Counted from the stretch's first letter, positions 24,270 through 35,289 are shown. The stretch: DNA of 64,000 nucleotides from Bubalus kerabau (GCF_029407905.1 NC_073637.1:53754501-53818500), one strand, 5' to 3'. The notes: generated by a model not told the origin, from the sequence alone. Made by a program: numbers and translations.

Positions 24270-25557
24270 TGCCAAGGTCCAGCCCCAGCTGATCCAGGGT
24301 ATTCGAAGGAGAGATGACCAGGTGACCTATTCAAATGTTAATTAGAGATATAAAGAGTAATAAAAAGAGGATAGCTCAGTAGGAAAATTCAGTGGAGAAA
24401 AGAAGCTGAGTGGCTTGGTTTACGCGGAAAATCAATATAACCCATGACACCAGGTTAGCTCTGACCACGGAGGCCGCAGGCGCCCTCTCGAATAGCGGAA
24501 GGTGCCCCACCTCAGACACCTTCTCGAGTGGGTCTTAGAAGCCCAGGCAAATAAATGGTCGCAGAGGATATCCGCTCTCCAGATGGACACTCAGCTGGAA
24601 GTTAAAGGGAAGAATGACATGGGGAGACCAAGCGTTGGTGAGCAAGGCCCGTAGCTTTATTTTCAACAGGGGCTTATATACCCTAAGTTACACGTAGAGG
24701 ATAATAGGGGATGCAAAGTCAGCAGTTTTTGATCCTTATCAAAAACCAGGGTTTCTTTCCTGCAAATTTATCGTATACAAATGGTTTAGGTGATTTACAT
24801 CATCTTCTGGCCAGAAGGCCTATTAACATTTTATGACTCTTGACAAGGACTTATCAACAAAGACTTATTTTCTCTAAGAGTAATTATTTTAAGGTTTGGC
24901 GCCATCTTTCGAAGATAAAATTGCATTCCTATAGGGCGGATGTGTAATGGGTTTACAAAGGAAAGAATTTATTACCTTAAGGGTCTCAAGTTACTAACAC
25001 CAAGGCCACTACTTATTTTTTCTACATACCAACTATATTAATTAGTACACATTCAAGGGCACAATTCAGGGGATGTGGAAACTTGGCAGCAAGCATTGGT
25101 TCATCAATGAAATATTTTACTAGTTTTATTCTGACAGTTTCTAACTCTCTGAGAGGCTCTAAGCTATTTGAATATCTTAGGCTTCCCTTGCCTCTCAAGG
25201 CTGGGAGACTGTAAACAATCGTATGCATAGCTGTAGGTGTCCAGGTAAACTTGTCAGGCGAGTTAGAGAGCCATCTGAGGGGTTTGGATTTAAACACTCC
25301 TAATTGCCCAGGAACTTTATTAATTGGAGCTGTAAATTAGCTCTTTGACAGACAGAGCGAGATGGTGGTGGGAGACAGCCCCCAGTAAAGTCAGAGGTGA
25401 GAGCACAAAGCAATAAAGTAGGCAGACACTGTTTTTGGGAGTAGATGCTCAAGAATATCCGGGGGCACTCCCAAGGCTCAATCCGCCTTTGCGTATGCTG
25501 AGCCTCCTTCCTCATGACCTTTGTCACGAGTGGAATGTCTCTCACCAGCTCCTGGCA
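24270..25557 (-). mobile_element. Second solo ERV LTR (class II type), inside the old L1
   Basis: 1,288-bp LTR of the same family and orientation as the one at 14670, TG...CA, flanked by TTCTAC at 24264-24269 and 25558-25563. The minus strand has TATATAA at 24674-24680 and AATAAA at 24656-24661. Its duplication differs from the first LTR's and it sits in L1 sequence on both sides. Most of its length is nearly identical to the first copy; the region near 24310-24600 differs more. Confidence 0.92.
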
Positions 25558-25604
25558 TTCTACCAATACAAAATTTTCAAAAATGGTTTAAAAACCAAGT
25601 TTTG

Positions 25605-25760
25605 TTAAACTTTCACACACACACACACAAATAATAAATAAAGAGGAAGGAAGCCTTGAAAACATATCTAAATGCATTTAACAAAGCTAGCATTACCCTG
25701 ATATGAAAAACAGGGCAAGGACCACCCCACCACACACATACACACACACACAAATTATCG
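25605..25760. repeat. Two CA microsatellites in old L1 sequence
   Basis: CA-rich runs at about 25613-25630 and 25727-25753. Confidence 0.8.
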
Positions 25761-26241
25761 GGCAATATCACTGATAAACATAGATTCAAAAACCCTCAGC
25801 AAAATATTAGCAAGCCAAATCAACAGTACTTTGAATGGATCATACACTACAATCAAGTTTTAGTTTTCAAAAGATGCAAGAATGGTTCAACATCTTTGAG
25901 TCATTTAAGACGATGCATCACATTAACAGATTGGAGGATTAAAATCATATGATTATCTCAATAGATGCAGAAGAAACTCTAGACAATTTGACATCCACTT
26001 ATTATAGAAACTCTTAACAAAGTGAATATAGAGGGAACTTACCTCAACATAATTAAGGCATATATGAAAAATGCACAGCTAATCACATTCAACAGTGAAA
26101 AACTGAAAGCTTTTCCTGTAAATCAGGAAAAGGCAAAGATGCCCAACCTTACCACTTTTATTCAACACAGTACTGTAAATCCTAGCCACAGCAACTAGAC
26201 AAAAGTAAAAGAATAATAAAAGTCATCTAATTGGAAAGGAA

Positions 26242-26300
26242 GAAGTAAAACTGTCACTATTTGCAGAGGACTTAATGTTGCAAATAGAAAACCCTCAAGA
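26242..26300 (+). pseudogene. L1 ORF2 reverse-transcriptase active-site remnant
   Basis: Translates as EVKLSLFAEDLMLQIENPQ in the L1 RT frame. The active site is usually FADD; here the first catalytic Asp codon reads as Glu (FAED). This one change alone would be expected to disable the enzyme, and many other disruptions are present. Confidence 0.7.
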
Positions 26301-26514
26301 CTCCACTAAAAAAAAAAGAAAAAAAAAGGAACTAATAATTGGCAAATCAAAGGATACAAAAATCAATCAATAAAAGTATGCTGTGTATTTATATACTAAT
26401 AACATGCTATCGGAAAGAGAAATTAAGAAAATAATTGCATTTATAATGACATCAAATAAAATACAAAGATGTAAATTTAACCAAAGAGGTAAAAAATATT
26501 TATGGGGGGTGGAG

Positions 26515-26733
26515 GGGATGTTCAGTTGCTAAGTCATGTCCAACTCCTTGTGACCCCATGAACTGTAGCCCACCAAGTTCATCTATTTATGAGATTTTCC
26601 AAGCAAGAATACTGTAGTGGGTTGCCATTTCCTTCCCCAGGGGATCTTTTCAATTCAGGGATCAAACCTGTATCCCCTGCATCTCCTGCATAGGCAGGTA
26701 TATTCTTTACCACTGAGCCACCTTGGAAGTCCA
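26515..26733 (-). mobile_element. Bov-tA SINE in the old L1
   Basis: Reverse Bov-tA with GCTAAGTCATGTCCAACTCC at the left and the tRNA-derived CCACCTTGGAAGTCC at the right. Considerably diverged. Confidence 0.88.
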
Positions 26734-26934
26734 GAAAGACTTATGTACTTAAAATTATAAGACACTGATGAAATAAATTGAAAAAGATACAATGGAAAAA
26801 TATTTCATGCCCATGGATTGAAAGAATTAATATTGTTAAAATGTCCATACTACCCAAATAAATCTACTGATTCAATGGAATGCTTATAAATATCAATGAC
26901 ATATTTCACAGAGCTATATAACACATGCATTTAC

Positions 26935-27040
26935 CCATGAGCATTATGGGGACTAGGGGTGCTGACTGCTGCACAATTGAAAATCTACATATAACTTTAC
27001 AGTCAGACCTCTCTGTACCATGGCTTCTTATCTGCAAATG
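26935..27040 (+). repeat. Possible DNA-transposon end fragment
   Basis: GGGGTGCTGACTGCTGCACA-like sequence followed by ACAGTCAGACCTCTCTGTAC resembles ends of old mammalian Tigger/MER elements. Weak, by eye only. Confidence 0.35.
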
Positions 27041-27862
27041 AATCAACTGTTGTTGTTGTTGTTCAATTGGCCGTTAGTGTCCAAATCTTTGTGACCCCAT
27101 GGACTGCAGCATGGCCAGCTTCCCTGTCTTTCACTATCTTCTAGTGTTTGCTCAAACTCATGTCCATTGAGTTGGTGATGCTATCCAACCATTTCATCCT
27201 ATGTAGCCCCTTCCCCTCCTGCCCTTGATCTTTCCCAGCATCAGAGTCTTTTCCAGTGGGTTGGCTCTTCATATCATGTGGCCAAATTATTGGAGCTTCA
27301 GCTTAAGCATCAGTCCTTCGAGTGAATATTCAGAGTTGATTTCTTTTAGGATTGGCTGGCTTGATCTCTCTGCTGTCCAAGGGACTCTCAAGAGTCTTGT
27401 CTAGCATCACATTGCAAAAGCATCAATTCTTCAGTTCTCAGCCTTCTTTATGGTCAGTTCTCAGCCTTCTTTATGGTCCAACTCTCACATCCATACATGA
27501 CTACTGGAAAAATCATAGCTTTGACTAGATTGACCTTTGTCAGCAAAGTGATATCTCTGCTTTTTAAAACACTGTCTAGGTTTACTATAGCTTTTCTTCC
27601 AAAGACCAAGCATCTTTTAATTTCATGGCTGCAGTCACTGCCTACAGTTATTTTGGAGTTCAAGAAAATAAAGGCTGTCACTGTTTCTATTGTTTCTGTA
27701 TCTGTTTGTCATGAAGTAATGGGACCAGGTACCTTGATCTTAGTTTTTTTAATGTTGAGTTTTAAGGCAGCTTTTCCACTCTCTTCTTGCATGTTCTTCA
27801 AGAGGCTCTTTGGTTCCTCTTCATTTTCTGCTATAAGGTTCATCTGCATATCTGACCATATG
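27041..27862 (-). mobile_element. Older BovB LINE copy, antisense
   Basis: 3' 0.8 kb of BovB, more diverged than the copies at 12948 or 21611. It starts after a TTG repeat and stops in the region just after YADD. It contains a 23-bp tandem duplication at 27432-27454 and 27455-27477. Lies inside the split L1. Confidence 0.9.
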
Positions 27863-28575
27863 CCACACTTTTTGGCATAAGTACTCTTGGAGGAGGTCAC
27901 TATTAGTCCCGCCATAGAGCTGCCAGGTGGGCAACCCACAAACTGGAGAACAGCTATTCCAAAGAAGTTCTCACACTGTTGCAAAATTCTAGGTCCCACA
28001 ACGGAGTTCCCAACCTGTGGATCCAGCAAAAGCACAGAGAATCCCCTGGGAATCTGAGTTTGAAGGTCAGCATGATTTGATTTACAGAACTTCTACAGGA
28101 ATAGGGAAAGAGAGACTGTTGGTGGGAGGTGGGGGCATAAATGAAACCTTGTGCAACACAAAGACCCAGGAGAAAGAAGCAGTGACCCCAAAGAGACTAA
28201 ACAAGACTTGCCTGTGAGTGTTTGAAAGTCTCGGGTGGAGATGTGGGTCAACAGTGGCCTGCTGTGGGATCAGGGGCACTGGCAGCAGCAGTCCTGGAAG
28301 GTACAGCATGCTGGCATAAGTCCTCTTGGAGAACATTTCCATTATTCCTACCATGGAACCTATAGCCTACCATCAAGACTACAGACTCTAAGACTGGGCC
28401 ACCTCAGGCCAAAAACTACAGGGAGGGAGCACAGCCCCACTCATCAGCAGAAAATTGGATTAAAGATTTACTGAGCATGGCCTTGCCACTAGAGCAAGAC
28501 CCAGTTTTATCCACAGATAGTCCCTCCCATCAGGAAGCCTGTACAAGCCTCTTATCCTCATCCATCAGGGAGAAG
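27863..28575 (+). repeat. Unnamed GC-richer repeat inside the old L1
   Basis: About 0.7 kb that interrupts the L1. Includes GACCCCAAAGAGACTAAACA and the block near 28418-28481 shared with 22520-22580. I associate it with ruminant retroelement sequence but cannot name the family. Open frames here have no recognised product. Confidence 0.5.
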
Positions 28576-28916
28576 ACAGAATGTAGTACTATAGTACATA
28601 TTTATTGTAATATAGTACATATTTATAGTATATATTTATTGTAACTCCACTTACAAAAGAAACTATATGGTTCAACCACATGAAGGATCAGCTTTAATTC
28701 TAAACTTTGTATAGAACCACAGAAGACCCCAAAATAACCAAAACAATCTTGAGAAAGAATTATGGAGGTATCACATTCCCTGATTTCAAACTATAATGCA
28801 AATATATAATAATCAAAACAGTGTGACACTGGAACAAAAAACAGACACAGAGGTCAATGGAATGGATTTGAGAGCCCAGAAATAAATCACACTTATACCG
28901 ACGCTAATCTAGGACA

Positions 28917-29044
28917 TGGGAGAAGGAAATAGCAACCCACTTCAGTATTCTTGCCTGGAAAATTCCATGGATGGAGGAGCCTAGTGGCTACAGTCCATGG
29001 GGTCACAGAATCAAACACGACTGAGTGGCTTCACTCACTCACTC
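28917..29044 (+). mobile_element. Bov-A SINE monomer in the old L1
   Basis: Sense Bov-A unit (GAGAAGGAAATAGCAACCC to a TTCACTCACTCACTC tail). Imperfect duplication AATCTAGGACA at 28906-28916 and AATCTAAGACA at 29045-29055. Confidence 0.92.
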
Positions 29045-29154
29045 AATCTAAGACAAAGGATCAAAGGATAAAGGGCAGTCCTTTCAATAAATAGTGTTGG
29101 GAAATTTGGACAGACACATACAGAGAGTGAAAATAGACCACTAACTTACACAGT

Positions 29155-29178
29155 GTACACACACACACACACACACAA
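29155..29178 (+). repeat. CA microsatellite
   Basis: Continuous AC repeats starting near 29157, within the old L1. Confidence 0.85.
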
Positions 29179-29289
29179 ACTCAAAATAGATTAAAGGACT
29201 TAAATGTATAAGCTGAACTCTTAAAATTCCTAGAATAAAATGTATGCAGTAATCTCATTGATGATGGTCTTCATGATGTTTTTGTGGTG

Positions 29290-29456
29290 TGAAAGTCACT
29301 CAGTTGTTTCTGACTCTTTGCGACCCCATGGACTGTAGCCTGCCAGGCTCCTCTGTCCATGGAATTCTCCAGGCAAGAACAGTGAAGTGGGTAGCCATTC
29401 CCTTCTCCAGGAGATCCTCCCAACCCAGGGATCAGACCCAGGTCTACCACATAATG
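29290..29456 (-). mobile_element. Bov-tA SINE, head truncated, in the old L1
   Basis: Reverse Bov-A body (CAGTTGTTTCTGACTC onward) and part of the tRNA-derived region (CCCAGGGATCAGACCC); the extreme head is missing. Confidence 0.88.
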
Positions 29457-30074
29457 CAAGGGAAACAAAAGCAAAAATGAAAAAATGTGACACCATAAAA
29501 CTAACAACTTCTACACAGCTGAATGAAAACATTATCAAAATGAAAAGACAACTTGCTGAATGTTAGAAGGTATTTGCAAATGAGGAGTTAATATCCAAAA
29601 TATATAAAGAACTCATACAACTCAATAATAAAAAATAACTAGAAAAATGAACAGAGGATCTGAATGTGTATTTTTCCAAAGGATACATATAAATGGTCAA
29701 TAGGAACATAAAAAAGATATTTAACATCACTAACTATTAAGGAAATACAAGTAAAAGAAGCACAATGATATATTAGTATTATTGCATACTTGTTAGAATG
29801 GTTGTTATAAAAAAGACAAGGCATAATAAATGTCAAAAAAATGGGAAACAAGGGAACCCTCATACACTATTGATAGTACTGTAAAATGATGTAGGTACTA
29901 TGGAAAACAGTGTAGAGGTTCCTGAAAAAAAAAACGAAGAGAACTACCATATGACCCAGATATTTCACTTTTGGATATTTTTTCAAAAGAACATAAAACA
30001 CTAGTTTGAAAACATATGTGCACCCTTATGTTCATTATAACATTATTTATGAAAACCAAGATATGAAATCAAGC

Positions 30075-30310
30075 TAAATGACCTTCAGTTTCTTCATCCA
30101 TAAAGCAGGAATAATCTTCCCTGTGCTACCATGTCAAAGGAATGTTGGAGCTTCTCACAAGTTAACATTAATAAGCCCAAACAGCACTTTGTATGTTGGG
30201 AATTATCTTGTAAATTTAAGTCATATATTAGCATAAGGATATTTAAACGTAAGAAAAGTACTGAGCTCATAGTGGGTTCTTGTTAACATTTGTTGTGTAA
30301 ATAAAATCAC
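30075..30310 (+). mobile_element. Probable MIR fragment
   Basis: TCAGTTTCTTCATCCATAAA fits the MIR core; a weak tail lies at 30265-30300. Low certainty for the middle. Confidence 0.4.
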
Positions 30311-30452
30311 TAATTAGGGTAACAATACATATAAAATATGTGAAAATTTATTAGGCATTTCAATCCAGCATAGTCTAAAATTAGTATACAATGGGAAGCA
30401 AATATTTTGTTGATATTTATATTGCTTTATAAATAAATGTGATCTATGAAAG

Positions 30453-30653
30453 TGTTGGTTGCTCAGTCATGTCTGACTCTTTATGACCCCCATAGACTTT
30501 TAGCCTGCCAAGTTTCTCTTGAAATTCTCCAGGCAAGAATAGTGGAATGGGTAGCCATTTACTTCACCAGGGGATCTTTCTGACCCAGAGATAGAACCTG
30601 AGTCTCCTGCATTGCAGGTGGATTCTTCACCATCTGAGCCACCAGGGAAGCCC
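30453..30653 (-). mobile_element. Bov-tA SINE
   Basis: Reverse Bov-tA ending in the intact head complement CACCAGGGAAGCCC. No clear duplication. Confidence 0.93.
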
Positions 30654-31059
30654 AAATACTATTCATACTTGCAATATATTAAATAATATTTATTCCTGTA
30701 TATTATTTTTTTCTATAGCTATTGTAAGGTATGATTTTTTCATATAGTTCTGATAAATTTTCACTATAGCATTTCATACTATCCTTACACAGACCTTTGT
30801 TTCTTTTAAGTGACATCACAGATGAGAGTTTCTTCCCTTATCTTTTCAAGGACATCTGTCCCAAACTTAAATGCAGGTAAAGGACAACTTTTTCTAGGAG
30901 GGGATGATATCCCTTTCCATGCAAGTCATTCCTTCTTTCCTTTATTTTTCAAATAAGAACTGAAGGATCATTTTATAATATGATAAAGTAGTTAAGATTA
31001 TGAAATATTTCATTTACATATTCACTACAACATTTAAGACCATGATTTTTGTTTAGATC

Positions 31060-31380
31060 TGTAAGACACACACTCAGTGCTCTTCCCCAGGAACTCTTCA
31101 GGCATCAGAAAACACCCTTGATTTCCACCCATAACAATGTTATTCCATATTGTCACTGTTCCATCATGACAGCTAGCCTTTTGCCACTTCATTTAGCCTG
31201 CCCACTTGCAAGCACTAGTTCTTGGTGCCAAATAGTTGTAGTTTGCGGACCTGTGCCAAGCTTCAGTGCCAGGTCTGAGACCTCAGCTAGTCATGGAAAG
31301 TGTCACTTTCCTGAAGGCTGCAGCTGTCTTTTCTGCAAATTACAGACCCAAGACAAGGATTAATGTGCAAGTGATATTAA
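31060..31380. other. Unclassified sequence before the L1 insertion
   Basis: GC-richer than average, with a 104-codon open frame (31049-31363) that has no recognisable similarity. May be part of an old LTR-like repeat continuing at 32843; not confirmed. Confidence 0.3.
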
Positions 31381-31393
31381 GACTGTGTGTCCA

Positions 31394-32829
31394 CCTTATC
31401 TTTGACAAAGGAGGCAAGAATATACAGTGGAGAAAAGACAATCTCTTTAACAAGTGGTGCTGGGAAAACTGGTCAACCACTTGTAAAAGAATGAAAGTAG
31501 AACACTTTCTAACACCATACACAAAAATAAACTCAAAATATATTAAAGATATAAATGTAAGGCCAGAAACTATAAAACTCCTAGAGGAAAATATAGGCAA
31601 ATCACTTTCTGACATAAATCATAGCAGGATTCTCTATGACACACCTCCCAGAATAATGGAAATAAAAGTAAAAATAAACAATAGGGACCTAATTAACATT
31701 AAAAGCTTTTGCACAATGAAGGAAACTATAAGCAAGATGAAAAGACAGCCTTCAGAATGGGAGAAAATAATAGCAAATGAAGCAACTGACAACGATTAAT
31801 CTCAAAAATATATAAGCAACTCCTGCAGCTTAATTCCAGAAAAAAAGTGACCCAATCAAAAAATGGGCCAAAGAACCAAACAGACATTTCTCCAAAGAAG
31901 ACATACAGATGGCTAACAAACACATGAAAAGATGTTCAAAATCACTCATTATCAGAGAAATGCAAATCAAAACCACAATGAGGTACCATCTCATACCAGT
32001 CACAATGGCTGCTATCCAAAAGTCTATAAATGATAAATGCTGGAGAGGGTGCAGAGGAAAAGGAACCCTCTTACACTGTTGGTGGAAATGCAAACTTGTA
32101 CAGCCACTATGGAGAACAGTGTGGAGATTCCTTGAAAAACTGGAAATAGAACTGCCATATGACCCAGCAATCCCACTGCTGGGCATACACACCGAGGAAA
32201 CCAGAATTGAAAGAGACACGTGTACCCCAATGCTCATCGCAGCACTGTTTACAATAGCCAGGACATGGAAGCAACCTAGATGTCCATTGGCAGACAAGTG
32301 GATAAGAAAGCTGTGGTACATATACACAATGGAATATTTCTCAGCCATTAAAAAGAATGCATTTGAATCAGTTCTAATGAGGTAGATGAAACTGGAGCTT
32401 ATTATACAGAGTGAAGTAACTCAGAAAGAAAAACACCAATACAGTATACTAATGCATGAATATGGAATTTAGAAAGATGGAAATGATAACCCTATATACG
32501 AGACAGCAAAAGACACAGATGTAAAAAACAGACTGTTGGACTCTGTGGGAGAGGGAGAGGGTGGGATGATTTGAGAGAATAGCATTGAAACATGTATATT
32601 ATCATATGTGAAATAGATCGCCAGTCCAGGTTCAGTGCATGAGGCAGGGTGCTCAGGGCTGGTGCACTGGGATGACCATGAGGGATGGGATGGGGAGGGA
32701 GGTGGGAGGCAGGGTCAGGATGGGGAACACATGTACACCCATGGCTGATTGATGTGACTATATGGCAAAACCACCACAATATTGTAAATTAATTAGCCTC
32801 CATTTAAAATTAAAAAAAAAAAAAAAAAA
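31394..32829 (+). mobile_element. 5'-truncated L1 LINE with polyA tail and target duplication
   Basis: The youngest-looking L1 in the window: ORF2 C-terminus, 3' UTR, and an A-tail ending at 32829. The duplication is GACTGTGTGTCCA (31381-31393) against GACTATGTGTCCA (32830-32842), one mismatch. ORF2 remains open in two stretches, 31394-31797 (starting LIFDKGGKN in frame) and 31909-32383. The second keeps the L1 C-terminal Cys-rich motif CX3CX7HX4C (CWRGC...HCWWKC). A shift near 31790 and missing upstream sequence make it inactive. Confidence 0.95.
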
Positions 32830-32842
32830 GACTATGTGTCCA

Positions 32843-33998
32843 GGAAACTATTAAGTGGGTGAAAGAAGCAGGACTGGAAAGAAGTTAAGCAACAATGCAA
32901 TTTCAGGCAAAATCCAAGTCATGCATGATCCCACTCAGTGTAAACTGTACTTAAGAGTTTGTCCCAACTCAAAACAAGGGTCCTGGGCTGTCTTACTTCT
33001 ACATCCCACAATCACAGGCTACGAATTACCCAGGTCCTTCAGGGCTCATGTGGACAAAGCTGTTTTTGTCACCCAAAGGCATTCTTCAGAAAACTTATAG
33101 CTATATGCATTAAAGGCAAATGAGTAGAGAAAGTAGCATACAGATAACAAAAGACAAGAGGTATCCAAAGGGATCTGGAGAGAGAGCTTAGAGTGTTCAC
33201 TACAGTTGAGTAGAAACTAAAGGGAGCAAACCTGAGGCTATAGTTCAGGGATAAATTGAAATCAAAGCCAGTCTTACCAAGTCATGAATGAGAAAGAGCA
33301 TAAGAGTAAAGCAAAGATCTTAGTATAAACATTAGTATGGCAGTCATGGAGACACAACTCTAGAAGATACCCCAAGCTAGAATAAATGGCTTGCAATCAC
33401 CATTTATAGGACATCCCATCCTTGAATTTTCTTCCTCTTGACTGAGTCATACTTGTACACCTCTTAACTATTCTTAACCCCTACCATGGGGACCTGACTT
33501 CTTATCTAAATGGTTTATTTGAAATATTTTTAAATGAACTACTCTGTGCAAATACAATGAATAGCCATATAAAAATAAACAAATATCAATAAAATCAGAA
33601 CAAAATAAATATTTCAAAGTGTTAAAAAATAGTGTTTCTGGATAGAAGACTGCAGCTATTTTCCCCTTTACTTTTATGCTAACAAAAATTCTGTGTTAAA
33701 TTTCAATAATACATATGTTGTATTTTATAATAAAAACATATTTTGAACAATAATACAGTAGTAAAAGGACAAAGAAAGATATAGGTACAGAGTGATCGAC
33801 ATTCTTGACTACTGCCTACTTCTTGAAACTTTCTCTTTCCCTAGAAACTCTCTTTTCCCTAGATTTCCAAATACTGTCTGATTTTCTGAATTTTCTCCTA
33901 CTTTTGCAGTTTTTTCTGGGTATTGAATTTCCTCTTCCATCTTCTTAAAATTTAGTGTTCCTTAGTGTTCTGAACATTTTTCATTCTATAGTCTTCAC
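32843..33998. other. Intron, possibly old unidentified repeat then plain AT-rich DNA
   Basis: The block 32843-33500 has a composition and texture suggestive of an old LTR or internal retroviral region, but I cannot name it. 33500-33998 is unremarkable. Confidence 0.3.
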
Positions 33999-34004
33999 CT
34001 TTCA

Positions 34005-34279
34005 CTGCTGCTGCTGCTAAGTCGCTTCAGTCGTGTCCGACTCTGTGCTACCCCATAGACGGCAGCCCTCCAGGCTCCACCATCCCTGGGATTCTCCAGG
34101 CAAGAACACTGGAGTGGGTTGCCATTTCCTTCTCCAATGCATGAAAGTGAAAAGTGAAAGTGAAGTTGCTCAGTCGTGTTCGACTCTTCGTGACCGCATG
34201 GACTGCCTCCTACCAGCCTCCTCTGTCCGTGGGATTTTCCAGGCAAGAGTGCTGGAGTGGATTGCCATTGCCTTCTCCT
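34005..34279 (-). mobile_element. BOV-A2 SINE
   Basis: Reverse dimer with GCT-repeat tail (34006-34019) and the AAAGTGAAAAGTGAAA linker. No clean duplication found. Confidence 0.94.
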
Positions 34280-34440
34280 ACATACATTTAAATATAGGTT
34301 CCAGTGAATTCACTATAGGTAATTAATGAACTTCAAAGTTGCTTAAATCTGTCACCCATATTTCCTTTATTTCTCCTTTGAGTTATCAGCCAGCTTCCCA
34401 ACTAGTGAATCTTCATTTCATTTTGCTGCCTAATCTAAGT

Positions 34441-35148
34441 CCGTTTCTCTGGTGGCTCAGATGGAAAATAATCTGCTTGCAATGTGGGAGACCTGGGTTC
34501 GATCCCTGGGTTGGGAAGATACCCTGGAGGAGGGCATGGCAACCCATTCCAGTATTCTTGCCTGGAGAGTCCCCCACAACACTACAGATGTCAGGGGGGT
34601 GTAATCTCCTCGGTTCTGTCTCATCACAACAAAAATTTGAAGTGATGGGTGTTAAAGCCCTCGGCACATCACAGCTCACAGACAGTGTTACAGCTCCATG
34701 TTTACTGTTTTATTTAGAAAATAAAGGAAAATGCATCCTCAAGATGTGAGGGCATGCCAACCCAAAAGACACAAAGATAAAAGAGAGAGAGACAGACAGA
34801 GACAGAGAGATAGCTCACCCGGGGGAGAGAGAGAGAGAAAGAGAGACAGAGAAAGAGGCCCCTGGCCCACTGGCTCCTCTTTTTGTATGTTTTTTCCTAC
34901 CCCTGGACCTGCCCTATGTAAATTGGGCTAGCCAGGTGTGCTGTTTCTTCTACCTGAGGTCCTCACTCTGGTCCTCGGGCCTTCCTTTGTTCTATTTTTA
35001 CAGACTTTTCTCCTCCTTGTCTTTTAGCCACTGCCATTCTGGACTCCTTTTTCCTATTCTAGCTACCTAACAGACAGAAGAGGAACCTGGTGGGCTACAC
35101 TCCATGGGGTTGCAAAGAGTTGGACACGACTGAGCAACTAAGCACAGC
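34441..35148 (+). mobile_element. Bov-tA SINE split by a solo LTR
   Basis: Left piece 34441-34588 has the tRNA-derived head and Bov-A start. Right piece 35073-35148 carries the Bov-A end (GGTTGCAAAGAGTTGGACAC, then GACTGAGC). The interruption is exactly the LTR at 34589-35072. Confidence 0.9.
34589..35072 (-). mobile_element. Solo ERV LTR inside a Bov-tA SINE
   Basis: 484-bp LTR, TG...CA, reverse orientation (minus strand starts TGTTAGGTAGC and ends CCCCTGACA). An AATAAA signal on the minus strand lies at 34709-34714. Near-exact 6-bp duplication TACAGA (34583-34588) and GACAGA (35073-35078). Contains a GA-rich low-complexity tract at 34775-34857. A different family from the two 1.29-kb LTRs. 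Confidence 0.85.
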
Positions 35149-35289
35149 ACTCTAAATCTGTTGACAAATTCAGTGTGGTATTTTATTCTAAAACAAAATG
35201 ATAGTGCCTTTATTGGTCAGGTATTTAAATACATCTATATATCTTCATGGACAAATCCACTGACACTCTTAATTAACTACTCTTAGCTT

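Larger units (their letters stand above)
23240..30060 (+). mobile_element. Ancient L1 LINE ORF2, split by at least seven later insertions
   Basis: Pieces of one sense L1 ORF2 occur in consensus order. They lie at about 23240-23485, 23690-24269, 25564-26510, 26735-26930, 28650-28916, 29056-29285 and 29460-30060. Landmarks are an ATATATAAAGCAAATAT segment, the RT active site near 26242-26300, CATTTATAATGACATCAAAT, CATGGATTGAAAGAATTAAT, ACCACAGAAGACCCC, then TACCATATGACCCAG and the C-terminal end. Between pieces lie SINEs, a solo LTR, a BovB and an unnamed repeat. Where BovB and the unnamed repeat sit, the L1 resumes close to where it stopped, which supports one ancestral element. Confidence 0.8.

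Noticed and set aside
14670..25557. A full-length endogenous provirus bounded by two LTRs
   Set aside because: Different target duplications and no viral internal sequence between them.
31049..31363. A 104-codon frame as a small gene or CSMD3 exon
   Set aside because: No domain similarity, no Cys/CUB/Sushi pattern, and no matching splice phases.
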